A stretch of DNA of 59,774 nucleotides from Bacteroidota bacterium. Its GTDB lineage: Bacteria > Bacteroidota > Bacteroidia > Bacteroidales > GCA-2748055. A program made the translations under genes and the position numbers. Position 1 is the stretch's first letter; each line of letters starts with the position of its first letter. The notes below the pieces were generated by a model, which did not search any database, was not told the origin of the DNA, and saw only the letters and a list, made by a program, of their open reading frames with translations. The stretch covers positions 1 through 59,774 of the forward strand of contig JAHEEC010000013.1 in the NCBI GenBank assembly GCA_024640885.1. The letters run 5' to 3'. Below are positions 17,820 through 27,362 of this stretch, in pieces.

Positions 17820-19112
17820 TCAATCAGCCACAGCCTGCCCCACCAGCTGTTGAAATTTCCAACCGGTCTGATCGGCAGGCGCACCCTGGGTTTGTTTCAT
17901 CAGGATCCCGATAATCTGCTCTTTCGGGTCGGCAAAATACTGGGTATTAAAATATCCACCCCAGCTGAAAGTTCCAAGGGAGCCCCGGCCACCCATATCT
18001 GCACCCTTTTGATCAAGCACCCCGAATGCCAATCCGTAATAAGTGCCGCCATCCCCCAGGAGGCTCCCAATTTGATTGGCCATCATGAATTGCACCGTGG
18101 TCCTGCTTAACAGGCGCGCACCGTTCAGCTCGCCCTGGTTCAGGTACATCTGAAGGAACGTGGCATAGTCTCTGGCCGTACTGGAGAGGCCTGCCCCTCC
18201 CGCGAAAAAAGTTTTAGCCCCTTTGATGGGATAATCGGGATCATAATATGCGGTGACCGGGAACCGGATCCACTTTTCATCCTGCCACGCCTGCACCGAT
18301 ACCAGCCGGTCGTGCTTTGATTCCGGCAAATAGAACCAGGTATCATCCATGCCCAGGGGTTCAAATATTCGTTCCCGGAAAAACTGATCAAGGGGCATCC
18401 CGGAGACAATCTCTATAAAATAGCCCAGTACGTCAAGTCCTTCACTATAGGTGAATTTTTCTCCCGGCTGGTGATGCAATGGAAGCTTTGCCAGCTTTTT
18501 GATATTATCCCCTATCTTCACCGGCTCCGAGGTGAATGCGTCAATGATCCCGGCTTTCCGGTAGATCTTTCGAAACCGTTCATCCCCGTCGATCATCCCG
18601 TAGCCGATCCCGGAGGTATGGGTTATCAGATGACGGATGGTGATCGGCCTTTCCAGGGGCCCGGTGGTAAATGAAGAGTCCTTTTCGTTGAACACATCCA
18701 GCACGCCCGTGACCTCAAATTCCGGAATATACATCGAAATGGGATCGTCCATCCTGAATTTCCCCTCTTCCCAGAGCATCATCACCGCTGTAGAGGTAAT
18801 GGCCTTGGTTTGAGAGGCGATCCTGAAAATATCATCGCTTTTCAGGGCCCTGCCGGATTCGTTATCCGCCATTCCAAATGCTTTTTGATAGACAATTTTC
18901 CCGTTTCTGGCAACGAGTGCCACTGCACCGGGGATCTCGTTTTGCCGGATGGCTTCATTTAACATGCCATCGATGCGGGCCAGCCGTTCTTCCGACATGC
19001 CTGCACTGGCAGGGATCCCTTCAGAGAGTGTAGCAGAGGATTTTCCGGGCTCCCGTTGTTCGCAGGAGCTGAGGATAAAAAGTGTTACAAGGAAAAAAAT
19101 TGTCTGTTTCAT
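17820..19112 (-). CDS. Serine hydrolase, class C beta-lactamase / esterase family, lipoprotein
   Basis: This 430-residue protein has lipobox LSSC (Cys17). The SxxK motif is S100-Q-T-K103 and the second motif is Y222-S-E224, where Glu replaces the more common Asn. A THTSGIGYG segment precedes it. Family members include AmpC-like enzymes, DD-peptidases and esterases. The Y-S-E variant suggests esterase or peptidase activity rather than antibiotic hydrolysis. It is upstream of and 6 nt from GH97, so it may remove ester decorations from the same glycan; that is inference. The protein should sit in the periplasm or on the outer membrane. Confidence 0.88.
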   Translation of the reverse strand: MKQTIFFLVTLFILSSCEQREPGKSSATLSEGIPASAGMSEERLARIDGMLNEAIRQNEIPGAVALVARNGKIVYQKAFGMADNESGRALKSDDIFRIASQTKAITSTAVMMLWEEGKFRMDDPISMYIPEFEVTGVLDVFNEKDSSFTTGPLERPITIRHLITHTSGIGYGMIDGDERFRKIYRKAGIIDAFTSEPVKIGDNIKKLAKLPLHHQPGEKFTYSEGLDVLGYFIEIVSGMPLDQFFRERIFEPLGMDDTWFYLPESKHDRLVSVQAWQDEKWIRFPVTAYYDPDYPIKGAKTFFAGGAGLSSTARDYATFLQMYLNQGELNGARLLSRTTVQFMMANQIGSLLGDGGTYYGLAFGVLDQKGADMGGRGSLGTFSWGGYFNTQYFADPKEQIIGILMKQTQGAPADQTGWKFQQLVGQAVAD

Positions 19113-19328
19113 AGCCGCACGCTTTAGATTTGATATTTACAGGGGATGCAAATGCATGTTCCCGAACCCTGATACAAATTACACAGGTTTATGTATAATC
19201 CTTATAAGATCCATTGGTTTTTTTTATTTGAGGTTCTTTTTGTATTCCACCATGCTGAGCACCTCTGTGAATTGCTTCCGGTCATTGATGCGTAGGATCA
19301 GCGTCAATAAATTTCCAACGAAAGCAGT

Positions 19329-20561
19329 TCATTTAAGTTGCCTGGACATGATGCGGGGCGAATAACGGATCATCAACTGAACGGCCTGATCAACCTCTTC
19401 TGCTGAAGGAGTATTTGTATTTGAAAAACAGATGTATCCCAGGTTGGACCGTTTATCAAAGATGGCGATGGTTTGGACTCCCGGATCGCCTCCGGTATGA
19501 CCAATAAAGTGATCATCGATGATCTCTCCCACATTCCAGAAGACCCCCTCCCCGAAGCAAATATCATCTTTCAACATTCTGTCATAACTCCCTGCAGAGA
19601 TGATATTATTCTCCCCGTTATAGCCCCTGATGACCGATGCCAGGTATTTTGAAAAATCCTCCACATTGGTGATAAATCCTCCGTCAGCCAGGGTAATAAG
19701 CTTGTAATCAGGAATCTCCATATAAAATGGATAGAGCCTGGATTTCTCAACAGCGCTGAAATCTTTAAGGTCCCACCCGGATTGGTTCATTTCCAGAGGT
19801 ACCAGAATGTACCGTTCCACAAATTCTGTATAGGGCAACCCGGAGGCCCTCTCGATGATCAGCGATGCAATGGCTGCCCCATTATTGGAATAGGCGTACA
19901 CCTCTCCGGGGGGGGCCTTTCCAAAACTTTTTTTGCTGTACCACTGTCCGCCAGGAACATAGATGTGCATTAAAAAGTCAGACAATGGCATCTCTTCGTT
20001 CTCATTATAGCCTTTCACCATTCGTTTCACCATCAGCCGTGTAAACCCAACGGGGAAGTTCTTGTGGAGCCTGGGAATGGTGGTATCAAATACATAGGAA
20101 TTTTCGTAATGCCTGGTGTCCCTCAGACCTGAGGTGTGGTTGGCGAGTGTTTTAATTGTGATCTTCGAATCCGGTTGGTGTGGATTCGTAATGGTAAAGG
20201 GCAGGTAGGCATTGATATTGTCATCCAGGTGAAAAAGACCAAGCTCCTCAGCTTTCATCAGCGAAATTCCAATTAATGTTTTGGAGATTGAAGCGATTGG
20301 TTGAACTGTTTTTGTGGTATAGGGAATCTTATCCTTCGCGTGGGCATAGCCAAACCCGTGGGCATACAATATTGTGTCAGCGGAGATAATCGCTGCGGCA
20401 TATCCAATGAGTGCACTGTCACCGGCCAGCATTGAAAGCTCTATGGTCAGGGAGTCCCTGGCAGATACCTCACTGCAGGAAAGGGCAGCAGGGAATTGTG
20501 CGCTGATGGAGATAAAATGGAGAAAGATTCCGGTGAGAATGAGGAAAAACTGTGTATACAT
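19329..20561 (-). CDS. Serine hydrolase, beta-lactamase superfamily, exported
   Basis: The 410-residue protein has a signal peptide ending near SISAQ. Catalytic SxxK is S91-I-S-K94. A YSNNGAA segment gives the Y-x-N motif, and HTGGDPG near residue 357 matches the third H-x-G motif. It is therefore likely an active penicillin-binding-protein-like hydrolase or esterase. It differs from its neighbour at 17820-19112 in lacking a lipobox and in having Y-S-N. The frame stays open for 34 further codons after its TGA (to a TAA at 19224-19226), which may mean a recently shortened C-terminus or chance. Confidence 0.88.
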   Translation of the reverse strand: MYTQFFLILTGIFLHFISISAQFPAALSCSEVSARDSLTIELSMLAGDSALIGYAAAIISADTILYAHGFGYAHAKDKIPYTTKTVQPIASISKTLIGISLMKAEELGLFHLDDNINAYLPFTITNPHQPDSKITIKTLANHTSGLRDTRHYENSYVFDTTIPRLHKNFPVGFTRLMVKRMVKGYNENEEMPLSDFLMHIYVPGGQWYSKKSFGKAPPGEVYAYSNNGAAIASLIIERASGLPYTEFVERYILVPLEMNQSGWDLKDFSAVEKSRLYPFYMEIPDYKLITLADGGFITNVEDFSKYLASVIRGYNGENNIISAGSYDRMLKDDICFGEGVFWNVGEIIDDHFIGHTGGDPGVQTIAIFDKRSNLGYICFSNTNTPSAEEVDQAVQLMIRYSPRIMSRQLK

Positions 20562-20844
20562 GTCTGCGGGGGGTGAGGACCCCTAAAGTTAACAAACCCC
20601 AACCTGAATTCAAACCCTGTCATGCACTCCCCGCCGGTTCGATGTGAAAGGGGTTTCGCCGCAACCCTGGAAAGGGGTCATTCAACCCGGGGCACTATCC
20701 TGAGCGCCCTGGATGTCTCCGTGACACTCGAAAACAGGAAGGCCCGGCCTCCTGAAAAGGAACAACCCTGAAATCCCCCTGCAGTGTGCCGGTATTAATC
20801 CATATTTCATTGCATAAAAACCCAGCAGATCCAGCTGCAATTCT

Positions 20845-22548
20845 TTACCTGGCCCTGACCATCTTGATGGATTTTGTGGTCCCCCCGTTGGTCAAATTCA
20901 TAAAATAGATCCCTGCGGGAAGATGATCTGTCGGCACCTCTATGTTTTCGGGCTGGTTGAACCTTTCCGAATGAATTAAGGAACCCTGGGCATTGTAAAT
21001 TTTTATTTCCATAAATCCCCGGGAATCGCTGGCAGGCCGGATGGAGATCCTGTCATAGAAGGGATTGGGAAACACGGTCACCTCCATCTGCGGAATATCC
21101 TTGAGACCGGTACCCGGAGTGTCCTGGGAACAGGGCGGGCCGATTTTCGCCACATAGAAATCCGTGGACCCATTGCTGACCAGGGTATCATAGTCGAAGA
21201 CAAGAACCGGGTCTGAAGAACCGGCTGAAAGCCCTCCGGTGATCAATGGCCTGTTCTTAAAGGAGGAGATGGAAACGCTGGTCCCCGATGCAGTATTTAC
21301 CGTCGGAGCGGTCGCGTATACCAGCGAACCGGAAATATCATATTTTGCAATGTATGGGTCACCCTCGCCGATGAGCTGGTTCGTTTGATCAAATACCAGG
21401 GTATCGTCAAATGATCCCGTGATATATATTTCACCATGGTCATCCACTGAAACATCCCAGGAGTAATCGTGACCCTGGGAACCGGCGCTTCTTACCCAGA
21501 GGACTGATCCATCTGTATTAATACTCAGTAAAAGGATATCCCTTCTGAGCCCGGACGGGTTCTTATTTACCAGTGTCATGCCGTTGATGGAGATCGTGTC
21601 AGATTCAAATTCACCTGTGATATAAAGATGTTCCCCGTTGCCGTCCACAGCCAGTTTATTGAAAACCTCATTGTTCCATCCTCCACCCGTCATGGCCCAG
21701 AGGGGATCCCCGGTATTGTCATATTTGGCAACAAAACCGTCCCTGTTGCCCAGACTTGTGAATGCACTGTCCTTAAAACTGTATTCGGATTGAAATAACC
21801 CTGCGATATATACATTTCCGGAAGGATCCAACGCAATTCCCAGTCCGTTATCGGTGCCAATTGATCCTGAGCTTTCTGCCCAAAGGGCATTTCCGTCGGG
21901 ATCATATTTGGCGGTGAAAACATCCTCCGCCATAAAGCTGTAGACGATCTGGTCCCCGAATGTGGCCGTATTGTAAAAATCACCTACGATGTAACAATTG
22001 CCGTCCTGATCGACTGCGATATCATTTGAATTAATGTTGGAAGCCCCGCCTGCACGGACGGCCCACAAAAGGGTACCGGATGGATCATATTTTACAATGA
22101 AAATATCCTGGTTACCCTCGCTTACCAGTGAAGTATCCCCGAAGGCAATGGTCCCCTTGAAATTTCCGGTTATATAGACATTGCCATCCCCGTCCATCCC
22201 GATCCCGTTGCTGATGTTTGTGGTGCCATCGCCCACCCCGCTCATGGCATTCCTGATGACACCGCTTGAATCCAGGATTGCCGTAAAAACATCCCTCCCT
22301 GCAACGGCTACCAGGGTTTCATCCCCTATTACAGCGGTACCCGAAAATTCGCCGGTTACCGCAATATTACCGAAGGGATCCACCGCAATGCCGGTGGAAA
22401 GTTCATAGGTATCACCCCCTGCATTGATGGCCCATTGCCAGCATTGGGCTTTTAACGGGAGAGTTGAAAGCAACAGGAATCCAAACATCAGGATTCCGGT
22501 CATTCTGAATAATTTCCTGTTTCTGTAATAGGTGGGTTGTGACTTCAT
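20845..22548 (-). CDS. SBBP-repeat beta-propeller protein with T9SS C-terminal sorting domain
   Basis: A 567-residue secreted protein with a signal peptide ending at LKAQ. Several repeats of the SBBP type fill residues about 40-470, each with a GIAVDPFGNIAVTGEF-like or VYITGNF motif and a D-x-F-x-x-KYD motif. The last 80 residues (VTVFPNPFYDRISI, then GIYFMNLTNGG) form a type A type IX secretion signal, so it should be exported to the cell surface or medium. SBBP propellers are thought to bind ligands or surfaces; no catalytic residues are recognised. It stands alone on the minus strand. The 283 bp beyond its end (20562-20844) show no convincing gene. Confidence 0.88.
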   Translation of the reverse strand: MKSQPTYYRNRKLFRMTGILMFGFLLLSTLPLKAQCWQWAINAGGDTYELSTGIAVDPFGNIAVTGEFSGTAVIGDETLVAVAGRDVFTAILDSSGVIRNAMSGVGDGTTNISNGIGMDGDGNVYITGNFKGTIAFGDTSLVSEGNQDIFIVKYDPSGTLLWAVRAGGASNINSNDIAVDQDGNCYIVGDFYNTATFGDQIVYSFMAEDVFTAKYDPDGNALWAESSGSIGTDNGLGIALDPSGNVYIAGLFQSEYSFKDSAFTSLGNRDGFVAKYDNTGDPLWAMTGGGWNNEVFNKLAVDGNGEHLYITGEFESDTISINGMTLVNKNPSGLRRDILLLSINTDGSVLWVRSAGSQGHDYSWDVSVDDHGEIYITGSFDDTLVFDQTNQLIGEGDPYIAKYDISGSLVYATAPTVNTASGTSVSISSFKNRPLITGGLSAGSSDPVLVFDYDTLVSNGSTDFYVAKIGPPCSQDTPGTGLKDIPQMEVTVFPNPFYDRISIRPASDSRGFMEIKIYNAQGSLIHSERFNQPENIEVPTDHLPAGIYFMNLTNGGTTKSIKMVRAR

Positions 22549-22628
22549 AACTCTATGATTTTCATTTGGTTTATAACTCCATTGCAGGGGTTGCCTCGCT
22601 GCAGGATATTTTTATAATCAAGGGATTG

Positions 22629-22645
22629 TACTACCCAATGTAGTA
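22629..22645. promoter_or_regulatory. Inverted repeat upstream of the SBBP propeller gene
   Basis: TACTAC (22629-22634) and GTAGTA (22640-22645) form a perfect 6-bp inverted repeat around CCAAT, about 80 nt before the start at 22548. The A-run follows the repeat on the plus strand, so on the minus strand the T-run precedes the hairpin and it is not an intrinsic terminator for the gene at 22771. An operator is possible; chance is also possible. Confidence 0.25.
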
Positions 22646-22770
22646 AAAAAAAGATAGAAGGCAGGATCCCCTCTATGCCCGCCTGGTCAATGTGTGGTTC
22701 ACCACCGGGCTAATTAAAATGCCGGAAACCAAACCGAGAGAAGAAGGGCTAAACTGACGGCAGATGGGTG

Positions 22771-24057
22771 CTAATTTTCTGAAATGTCAAAGACCGAGAT
22801 GGCATCCCGATGGCGGACAAAGAGATTTCCGTTAAAAATTGCAGGATGGGCAAAGTGTCCACCGGCCCCTTCAATCCTGATAGAGCTGACCACACCAAAT
22901 TTTTCAGGACCGGGAGTCACCAGACCCAGGTTCCCCCTTTTCTCATCGTAGCAGTATAGCATCCCGTCGGCACAGATGATTGCTCCCTTGCTCTGCCAGC
23001 TCTCCTCGTACTGAACCTCCCCGGTTTCCCAATCCAGGCAGACCCAATTGCCATTCACATTATTGATCCAGTTTGAGCCAAATATATATCCGTTCATCTG
23101 AACGAAGCCACCATGATGGGAATCCAGGGTATGGTCAAACCACTTTTCGGTTACTGATCTTCCCGAAGGATCAAGCTTCAGCATGACCGCGGGGTAATTA
23201 TATCCATGGGACATGAATATTTCATCCCCTTTGTACACAGGAGTATTGATCAATGTGGATACCAATTCCCCATTATAATATGCATCCACATACGGATTGT
23301 TATTTGGATCAATGGATGCGATCAGGTCAGGTTTGATATACAAATAGGTCCAGATAAATTCTCCGGTCTTTGGATCGACTGCCACCAGGTGCTCCGCGGT
23401 CACAGCTAAAATGAATCGATGCTTCCCTGATTCAAACAGGGTAGGGGTGGTCCAGGAAGGTTCTGTATTCAGGCTTTCACTCTGCCATTCCAGTTTGCCG
23501 GTCTTTTTGTTGAGGGCAACTACCGTGGTAATGTTCCCACATGGTGTGCATATCACTTTATCATCAACCACCAGAGGCGATTCAGCTTGCCCCCAGTTCC
23601 TCCTGGGAGATTCGAATTCCTCATCCACGTCCACCTTCCATATAATCTTGCCATTCCTGGAATTCATGCAGACCAGTTCTCCGGAGCCGCTGAAAACATA
23701 GACCCTTCTCCCATCGACAGTTGGTGTACTGTAGGTCTCTGGATAGCCTCCTTCCCAGGAACGTCCATAAGGTACCTGCCACTTGATATTCCCCTCCATG
23801 TCAATGGCAGTGAGATTGTCTGATGTATCGATCATCCCGGTGACATATATGGTGTTGCCGGCATACACTGCCGATGAATGACCCTGCCCTATCCCTTCTA
23901 CCTTCATGATCCTTTCCGGACCGCTTTCAGGCCATATTTTCAATAAACCAGTTTCCTGAAAATGCCCGTCTCTTTTCACCCCGCGCCAGCTTGCCTGATG
24001 GGTGCAACCCAGGCATAAAATCAACGTAATGATTAAGAGAGAAAGTGATTTTTTCAT
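22771..24057 (-). CDS. PQQ-like beta-propeller lipoprotein
   Basis: The start is the ATG at 24057; a longer frame begins only at a TTG and would place eight residues before the signal sequence. The 428-residue product has a lipobox ending CLGC (Cys18). It contains repeated W-shaped propeller motifs (NGKIIWKVDV, TGKLEWQSES, TGEFIWTYLY, TGEVQYEESW) typical of PQQ-like or outer-membrane BamB-type propellers. It is often found with carbohydrate genes in Bacteroidota. No PQQ-binding dehydrogenase residues are evident, so a binding or scaffold role is more likely than oxidation. It stands alone between the SBBP gene and the tRNA. Confidence 0.85.
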   Translation of the reverse strand: MKKSLSLLIITLILCLGCTHQASWRGVKRDGHFQETGLLKIWPESGPERIMKVEGIGQGHSSAVYAGNTIYVTGMIDTSDNLTAIDMEGNIKWQVPYGRSWEGGYPETYSTPTVDGRRVYVFSGSGELVCMNSRNGKIIWKVDVDEEFESPRRNWGQAESPLVVDDKVICTPCGNITTVVALNKKTGKLEWQSESLNTEPSWTTPTLFESGKHRFILAVTAEHLVAVDPKTGEFIWTYLYIKPDLIASIDPNNNPYVDAYYNGELVSTLINTPVYKGDEIFMSHGYNYPAVMLKLDPSGRSVTEKWFDHTLDSHHGGFVQMNGYIFGSNWINNVNGNWVCLDWETGEVQYEESWQSKGAIICADGMLYCYDEKRGNLGLVTPGPEKFGVVSSIRIEGAGGHFAHPAIFNGNLFVRHRDAISVFDISEN

Positions 24058-24318
24058 AGAGGGAATCAATAAATATTCCAAATGAGCTTTTTATAAAATC
24101 CTCCCATTTGCTTATAAATGTATGAAATAATGCATAAAAAGTGAATTAAATAATCACTTAACTATCATGCCACGCCGGAATGTCCTGCCTGAATAGCATG
24201 TTTCGGTTGATCCAGATGAACAGATGAGATATTTTTGGATCTTGGAATGAAGCAGTTTGAAAAAGAGGGGGCAGATCGATATTTATTGCCGGGGGAATTG
24301 GCCCCAAAATGGACACCC

Positions 24319-24350
24319 TAAAAAAAATACCCCCTGCAACCAGGGGGTAT
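24319..24350 (-). terminator. Rho-independent terminator of the tRNA-Arg transcript
   Basis: A perfect 10-bp hairpin (24327-24336 with 24341-24350, loop CAAC) contains a block of five C-G pairs. On the minus strand it is followed by a run of T (24319-24327 read as A on the plus strand). It starts about 10 nt after the encoded CCA end of the tRNA. Confidence 0.9.
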
Positions 24351-24360
24351 CTTACTGTGA

Positions 24361-24435
24361 TGGTAGCTCCACCAGGACTCGAACCTGGATCTACGGTTTA
24401 GGAAACCGCTATTCTATCCCTTGAACTATGGAGCC
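24361..24435 (-). tRNA. tRNA-Arg (anticodon CCT)
   Basis: Read on the minus strand, the 75-nt molecule has a 7-bp acceptor stem (GGCTCCA with TGGAGCT, first pair G-T), a T-arm with GGTTCGAGTCC and a 5-bp anticodon stem. The loop TTCCTAA gives anticodon CCT, reading AGG (arginine). Discriminator A and the terminal CCA are encoded. A strong terminator follows. It is a single isolated tRNA; no integrase or att-like duplication of its 3' end was noticed nearby. Confidence 0.95.
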
Positions 24436-24506
24436 GGAATTTGCGGGGACAAATTTAGCTTAATTCTGATTTACTGCCAAATAATGGCCCTGATTATGAA
24501 AAAGGG

Positions 24507-26486
24507 TTACCTCTTTTGAAGAATGATCTTCCTTTGATCCTTCCTGCCGGCCTCATTTCCAAGCTGAAGAATGTAGATGCCGTCCTGAAGGAAATTCATG
24601 CCGAGGCTGGTATTTTTAGAGAAGGAGCCATTCAGAACCTCTCTTCCGTTGAGGTCCCAAAGGTGATACTCCAGTGGTTTTTGATCGGCACTGGTGATGG
24701 TAAGTTCCCCATGGCAAGGATTGGGGAAGGCTTGTGCCGGGGAGGGATCCATTTCAGGGATCTGACTGGACAGGGGCCCTGTGGTGGTGTCGGTGTTCAC
24801 CTGGGCGGTATCCATATCTGTGATGTGGAGGTTGTCAAAATAGAGGTGGGCACTCCCAAGGGCCTTTGCCTCAGGTACAATTTCAAGACGGTCCACCTCG
24901 GACCAGTGGAAGTCACCCGGTGGGTCGTGCCATGTGTTGTTATACCATGCACCCTTTTCCCGCATCTCCTTCAGCGGGATGTGAAGGTGGTGCCAGTTTC
25001 CGTCAAACACGGTCATGAGGCGATCGATTGTGATGCCCATCCTCCAGGGGAGGTCGGCCGGATCAGCGGTTTTTGAGTCCAGGAAACGAATATCAAAGGA
25101 TATGCCGGGATCGCTGCCCCGGACCATCAGGTCAAGGGCAAAATCCTCGCGGACCAGCCGGGTCAGGTCACGGTCTGGCCTCAGATCGAGTGCAATGGCC
25201 TGGTACTGGCCTGCCCCGGTCCAGTGGATACAGTAGTGGCCGTTGTTGGGATGGTCCGCAGAAAAATAATCCAGCAATCCATCGGTATAGGAGGCCTCCA
25301 GGAACGACTGGGCCAGGTAGTCATCGTAGATGTTGAATCCCAGGGAATCGGGGATCACTTTGTAATCGGTCTGTTCGGGGATATCCATGCCCAGGGATTC
25401 CAGCAGCGGGACATTCAGGTCATGGTCAAACAATCCGTTCCCGTCCTCCTCGAAGAGTCCGAATCCCCCATGGTAATCCCACATGGTCCATGCAATCTGG
25501 TTGGATTCCAGGTATTTCCGAACCTCCTCGTACCAGGTGACCCGGTGAACCTCCTGGCTGTTGGGCTGGTATACCCCGAATTCTCCGCAGAAGAGCGGTA
25601 CCCCCCTTTGCTGCCTGAACTGAACCGCGATATCGATCAGTTGCTTCACCTTCTGGACGGTTCCGTCGGAAGGGTAGGTTCCATAGAGTCCTCCCACCCA
25701 TGATCCGGAGAGGCCGGGGGGCATGGAGGGCATTGAGGCAGCGTCGAAGGGGAAGGGTATATCCAGAACATCGATCATCGATGGACTTACCCATGTGGCC
25801 CCCTGGTGTGTGAACAGGAACGGATCATAAAAGTGGAAGGTATAGATCAGTTTAGGGTCTTCATATGGAGGCATTGCCGACAGGTTATTGTAACTGTTCC
25901 ATCCGGCAGGACCAACGACAATATAATGGGTGGTGTCGTGCAGCCTGATCTCATCCACCACGCTTTGCTGGATGCTGTTCCAGAGTGCATCTGAAATCCC
26001 GTGGGGTTCGTTGAGCACCTCGTAATAGAGCCGGTCGCTCCTTCCTGAATAATGCGTTGCCATCTGGCGCCAAACCGCCCTGAGCACCTTGCCCACGTCG
26101 GGATCCGTATCCTCCGAAGGACTGAAGGTGTGGTTATCCAGGATCAGGTGGATCCCCAGCTCTTCGGCCCAGTTGACAGCCTGGTCGAGAAATTCCAGGA
26201 AAAGGGGATCCAGAATGTAATCGGGTGCTCCGCCGGTCATAAAGTGCAGGTTGATGGGCAACCTGATCACATCAAAGCCCAGGCTCTGGATATTGATAAA
26301 ATCCTGGCGGGTGTACCTGGTGAACTGCATTTGTCTTGCAGAGGGTGCCTGGAACCAGTTGGTGAGGTTGACCCCCCTGTGAAACGGCGCCTCCTGGGCA
26401 TAGCTGTGGTGGGGAGTGGTGAACAGGAGCAGAGTCACCAGGATAAGGATGAGCCCGGAACTTTGATTGGGATGAGTGCTTTTCAT
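24507..26486 (-). CDS. GH5 family endo-glycanase with T9SS sorting domain
   Basis: The start is the ATG at 26486 (MKSTHP); the frame upstream opens only at a TTG. A signal peptide ends near SYAQ. The GH5 barrel spans about 35-335, with acid/base E160 in LNEPHG and nucleophile E302 in CGEFGVY, plus the family motifs HRGVNLTNWF and LDNHTF. A middle domain (about 380-560) looks like a beta-sandwich carbohydrate-binding region. The C-terminal about 75 residues (FPNPCHGELTIT, GIYILQL) form a type A T9SS signal. It should be a surface or secreted endo-beta-glucanase or mannanase. It is divergent from the DUF1080 gene with 78 nt between starts. Confidence 0.93.
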   Translation of the reverse strand: MKSTHPNQSSGLILILVTLLLFTTPHHSYAQEAPFHRGVNLTNWFQAPSARQMQFTRYTRQDFINIQSLGFDVIRLPINLHFMTGGAPDYILDPLFLEFLDQAVNWAEELGIHLILDNHTFSPSEDTDPDVGKVLRAVWRQMATHYSGRSDRLYYEVLNEPHGISDALWNSIQQSVVDEIRLHDTTHYIVVGPAGWNSYNNLSAMPPYEDPKLIYTFHFYDPFLFTHQGATWVSPSMIDVLDIPFPFDAASMPSMPPGLSGSWVGGLYGTYPSDGTVQKVKQLIDIAVQFRQQRGVPLFCGEFGVYQPNSQEVHRVTWYEEVRKYLESNQIAWTMWDYHGGFGLFEEDGNGLFDHDLNVPLLESLGMDIPEQTDYKVIPDSLGFNIYDDYLAQSFLEASYTDGLLDYFSADHPNNGHYCIHWTGAGQYQAIALDLRPDRDLTRLVREDFALDLMVRGSDPGISFDIRFLDSKTADPADLPWRMGITIDRLMTVFDGNWHHLHIPLKEMREKGAWYNNTWHDPPGDFHWSEVDRLEIVPEAKALGSAHLYFDNLHITDMDTAQVNTDTTTGPLSSQIPEMDPSPAQAFPNPCHGELTITSADQKPLEYHLWDLNGREVLNGSFSKNTSLGMNFLQDGIYILQLGNEAGRKDQRKIILQKR

Positions 26487-26564
26487 GGTTAAAAACAATT
26501 CACGCGTAGAGGATTATACGCATAAACTTACTAATTTGATCCTGAAACCAACACATCCCTACCC

Positions 26565-27329
26565 ATGAATCAATATTTCCGATCCGTGTCAGTCCCGGTA
26601 CTGGTCATTGGCCTCCTTATGGCCTCGGGGAATTTTAAGTGCAACGGACAGTCCTGGGATCCCCTCTTCAATGGTGAAAACCTGGAGGGATGGAGCGTGA
26701 AATGCCTTCCCTCCGACATGGAAAAGGAGTACTGGAAAGTTCATGATGGGTATATCGAATGCAACTCCACAGGCGACAGGTCACACAACTATGTGTGGCT
26801 TGCCACGGAGAGATCCTTTGCCGATTTCCATCTTACTTTGGAATTCCAGGTATTCAGATCCTCCACCGGGAACAGCGGGGTGCAATTCAGGAGCAGCTAT
26901 GATGATTCAGATACGGCCCGTTATGGCGGCTGGTTAAGCGGTCCCCAGGCCGATATCCATGGCCCCCTGCCCATGCGCACCGGACTCATCTATGACGAAA
27001 CTGAAAATGTGCGAAGATGGATCTACCCGTCTCTGCCAAATTGGGAGATATCCGAAGATCAGATACCGGCAGCAGCCCGTGAAACCTGGCTGGTCTATGT
27101 GGAAGATGATCCCGATGCCTGGAATGCCATGGAAATCATCTGTGAAGGGATGAGGGTCATGGTTAAAGTAAATGGCAACCCGGCCACGGACTTTAATGGG
27201 GAAGGGATCTTAAACGATGAACTTCACCGGATCAGGAATGCGGGTACCGAAGGTTGCATTGCGCTTCAGCTGCACCAGAATGATGAACTTCGGATCAGGT
27301 ACAGGGAGATCCTGATCAGGGAGATTTAA
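26565..27329 (+). CDS. DUF1080 (3-keto-disaccharide hydrolase-like) exported protein
   Basis: The 254-residue protein has an N-terminal signal sequence and the DUF1080 beta-sandwich: FNGENLEGWSV near the start, then the long strand pair FADFHLTLEFQV and NSGVQFRS. The family is related to concanavalin-like lectins, and some members hydrolyse 3-keto-glycosides. It is located next to GH5, which supports a role in glycan or glycoside processing outside the cytoplasm. No 3-keto-forming oxidoreductase is present nearby. The class V aminotransferase starts 33 nt downstream on the same strand and may be co-transcribed. Confidence 0.88.
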   Translation: MNQYFRSVSVPVLVIGLLMASGNFKCNGQSWDPLFNGENLEGWSVKCLPSDMEKEYWKVHDGYIECNSTGDRSHNYVWLATERSFADFHLTLEFQVFRSSTGNSGVQFRSSYDDSDTARYGGWLSGPQADIHGPLPMRTGLIYDETENVRRWIYPSLPNWEISEDQIPAAARETWLVYVEDDPDAWNAMEIICEGMRVMVKVNGNPATDFNGEGILNDELHRIRNAGTEGCIALQLHQNDELRIRYREILIREI

Positions 27330-27362
27330 AGGATCCCATAATTAATTGAAAATCCAAATCAC

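Noticed and set aside
20587..20844. Possible pseudogene between the serine hydrolase and the SBBP gene
   Set aside because: All three minus frames are partly open, with protein-like pieces such as FLFSSVTETSRALRIVPR, but none has a start, length or motif that allows a call.
22629..22645. Terminator for the PQQ-like propeller gene
   Set aside because: The T-run on the minus strand precedes the hairpin rather than following it.
24361..24435. tRNA as an attachment site for an integrated element
   Set aside because: No integrase gene or repeated 3' tRNA fragment was seen on either side.
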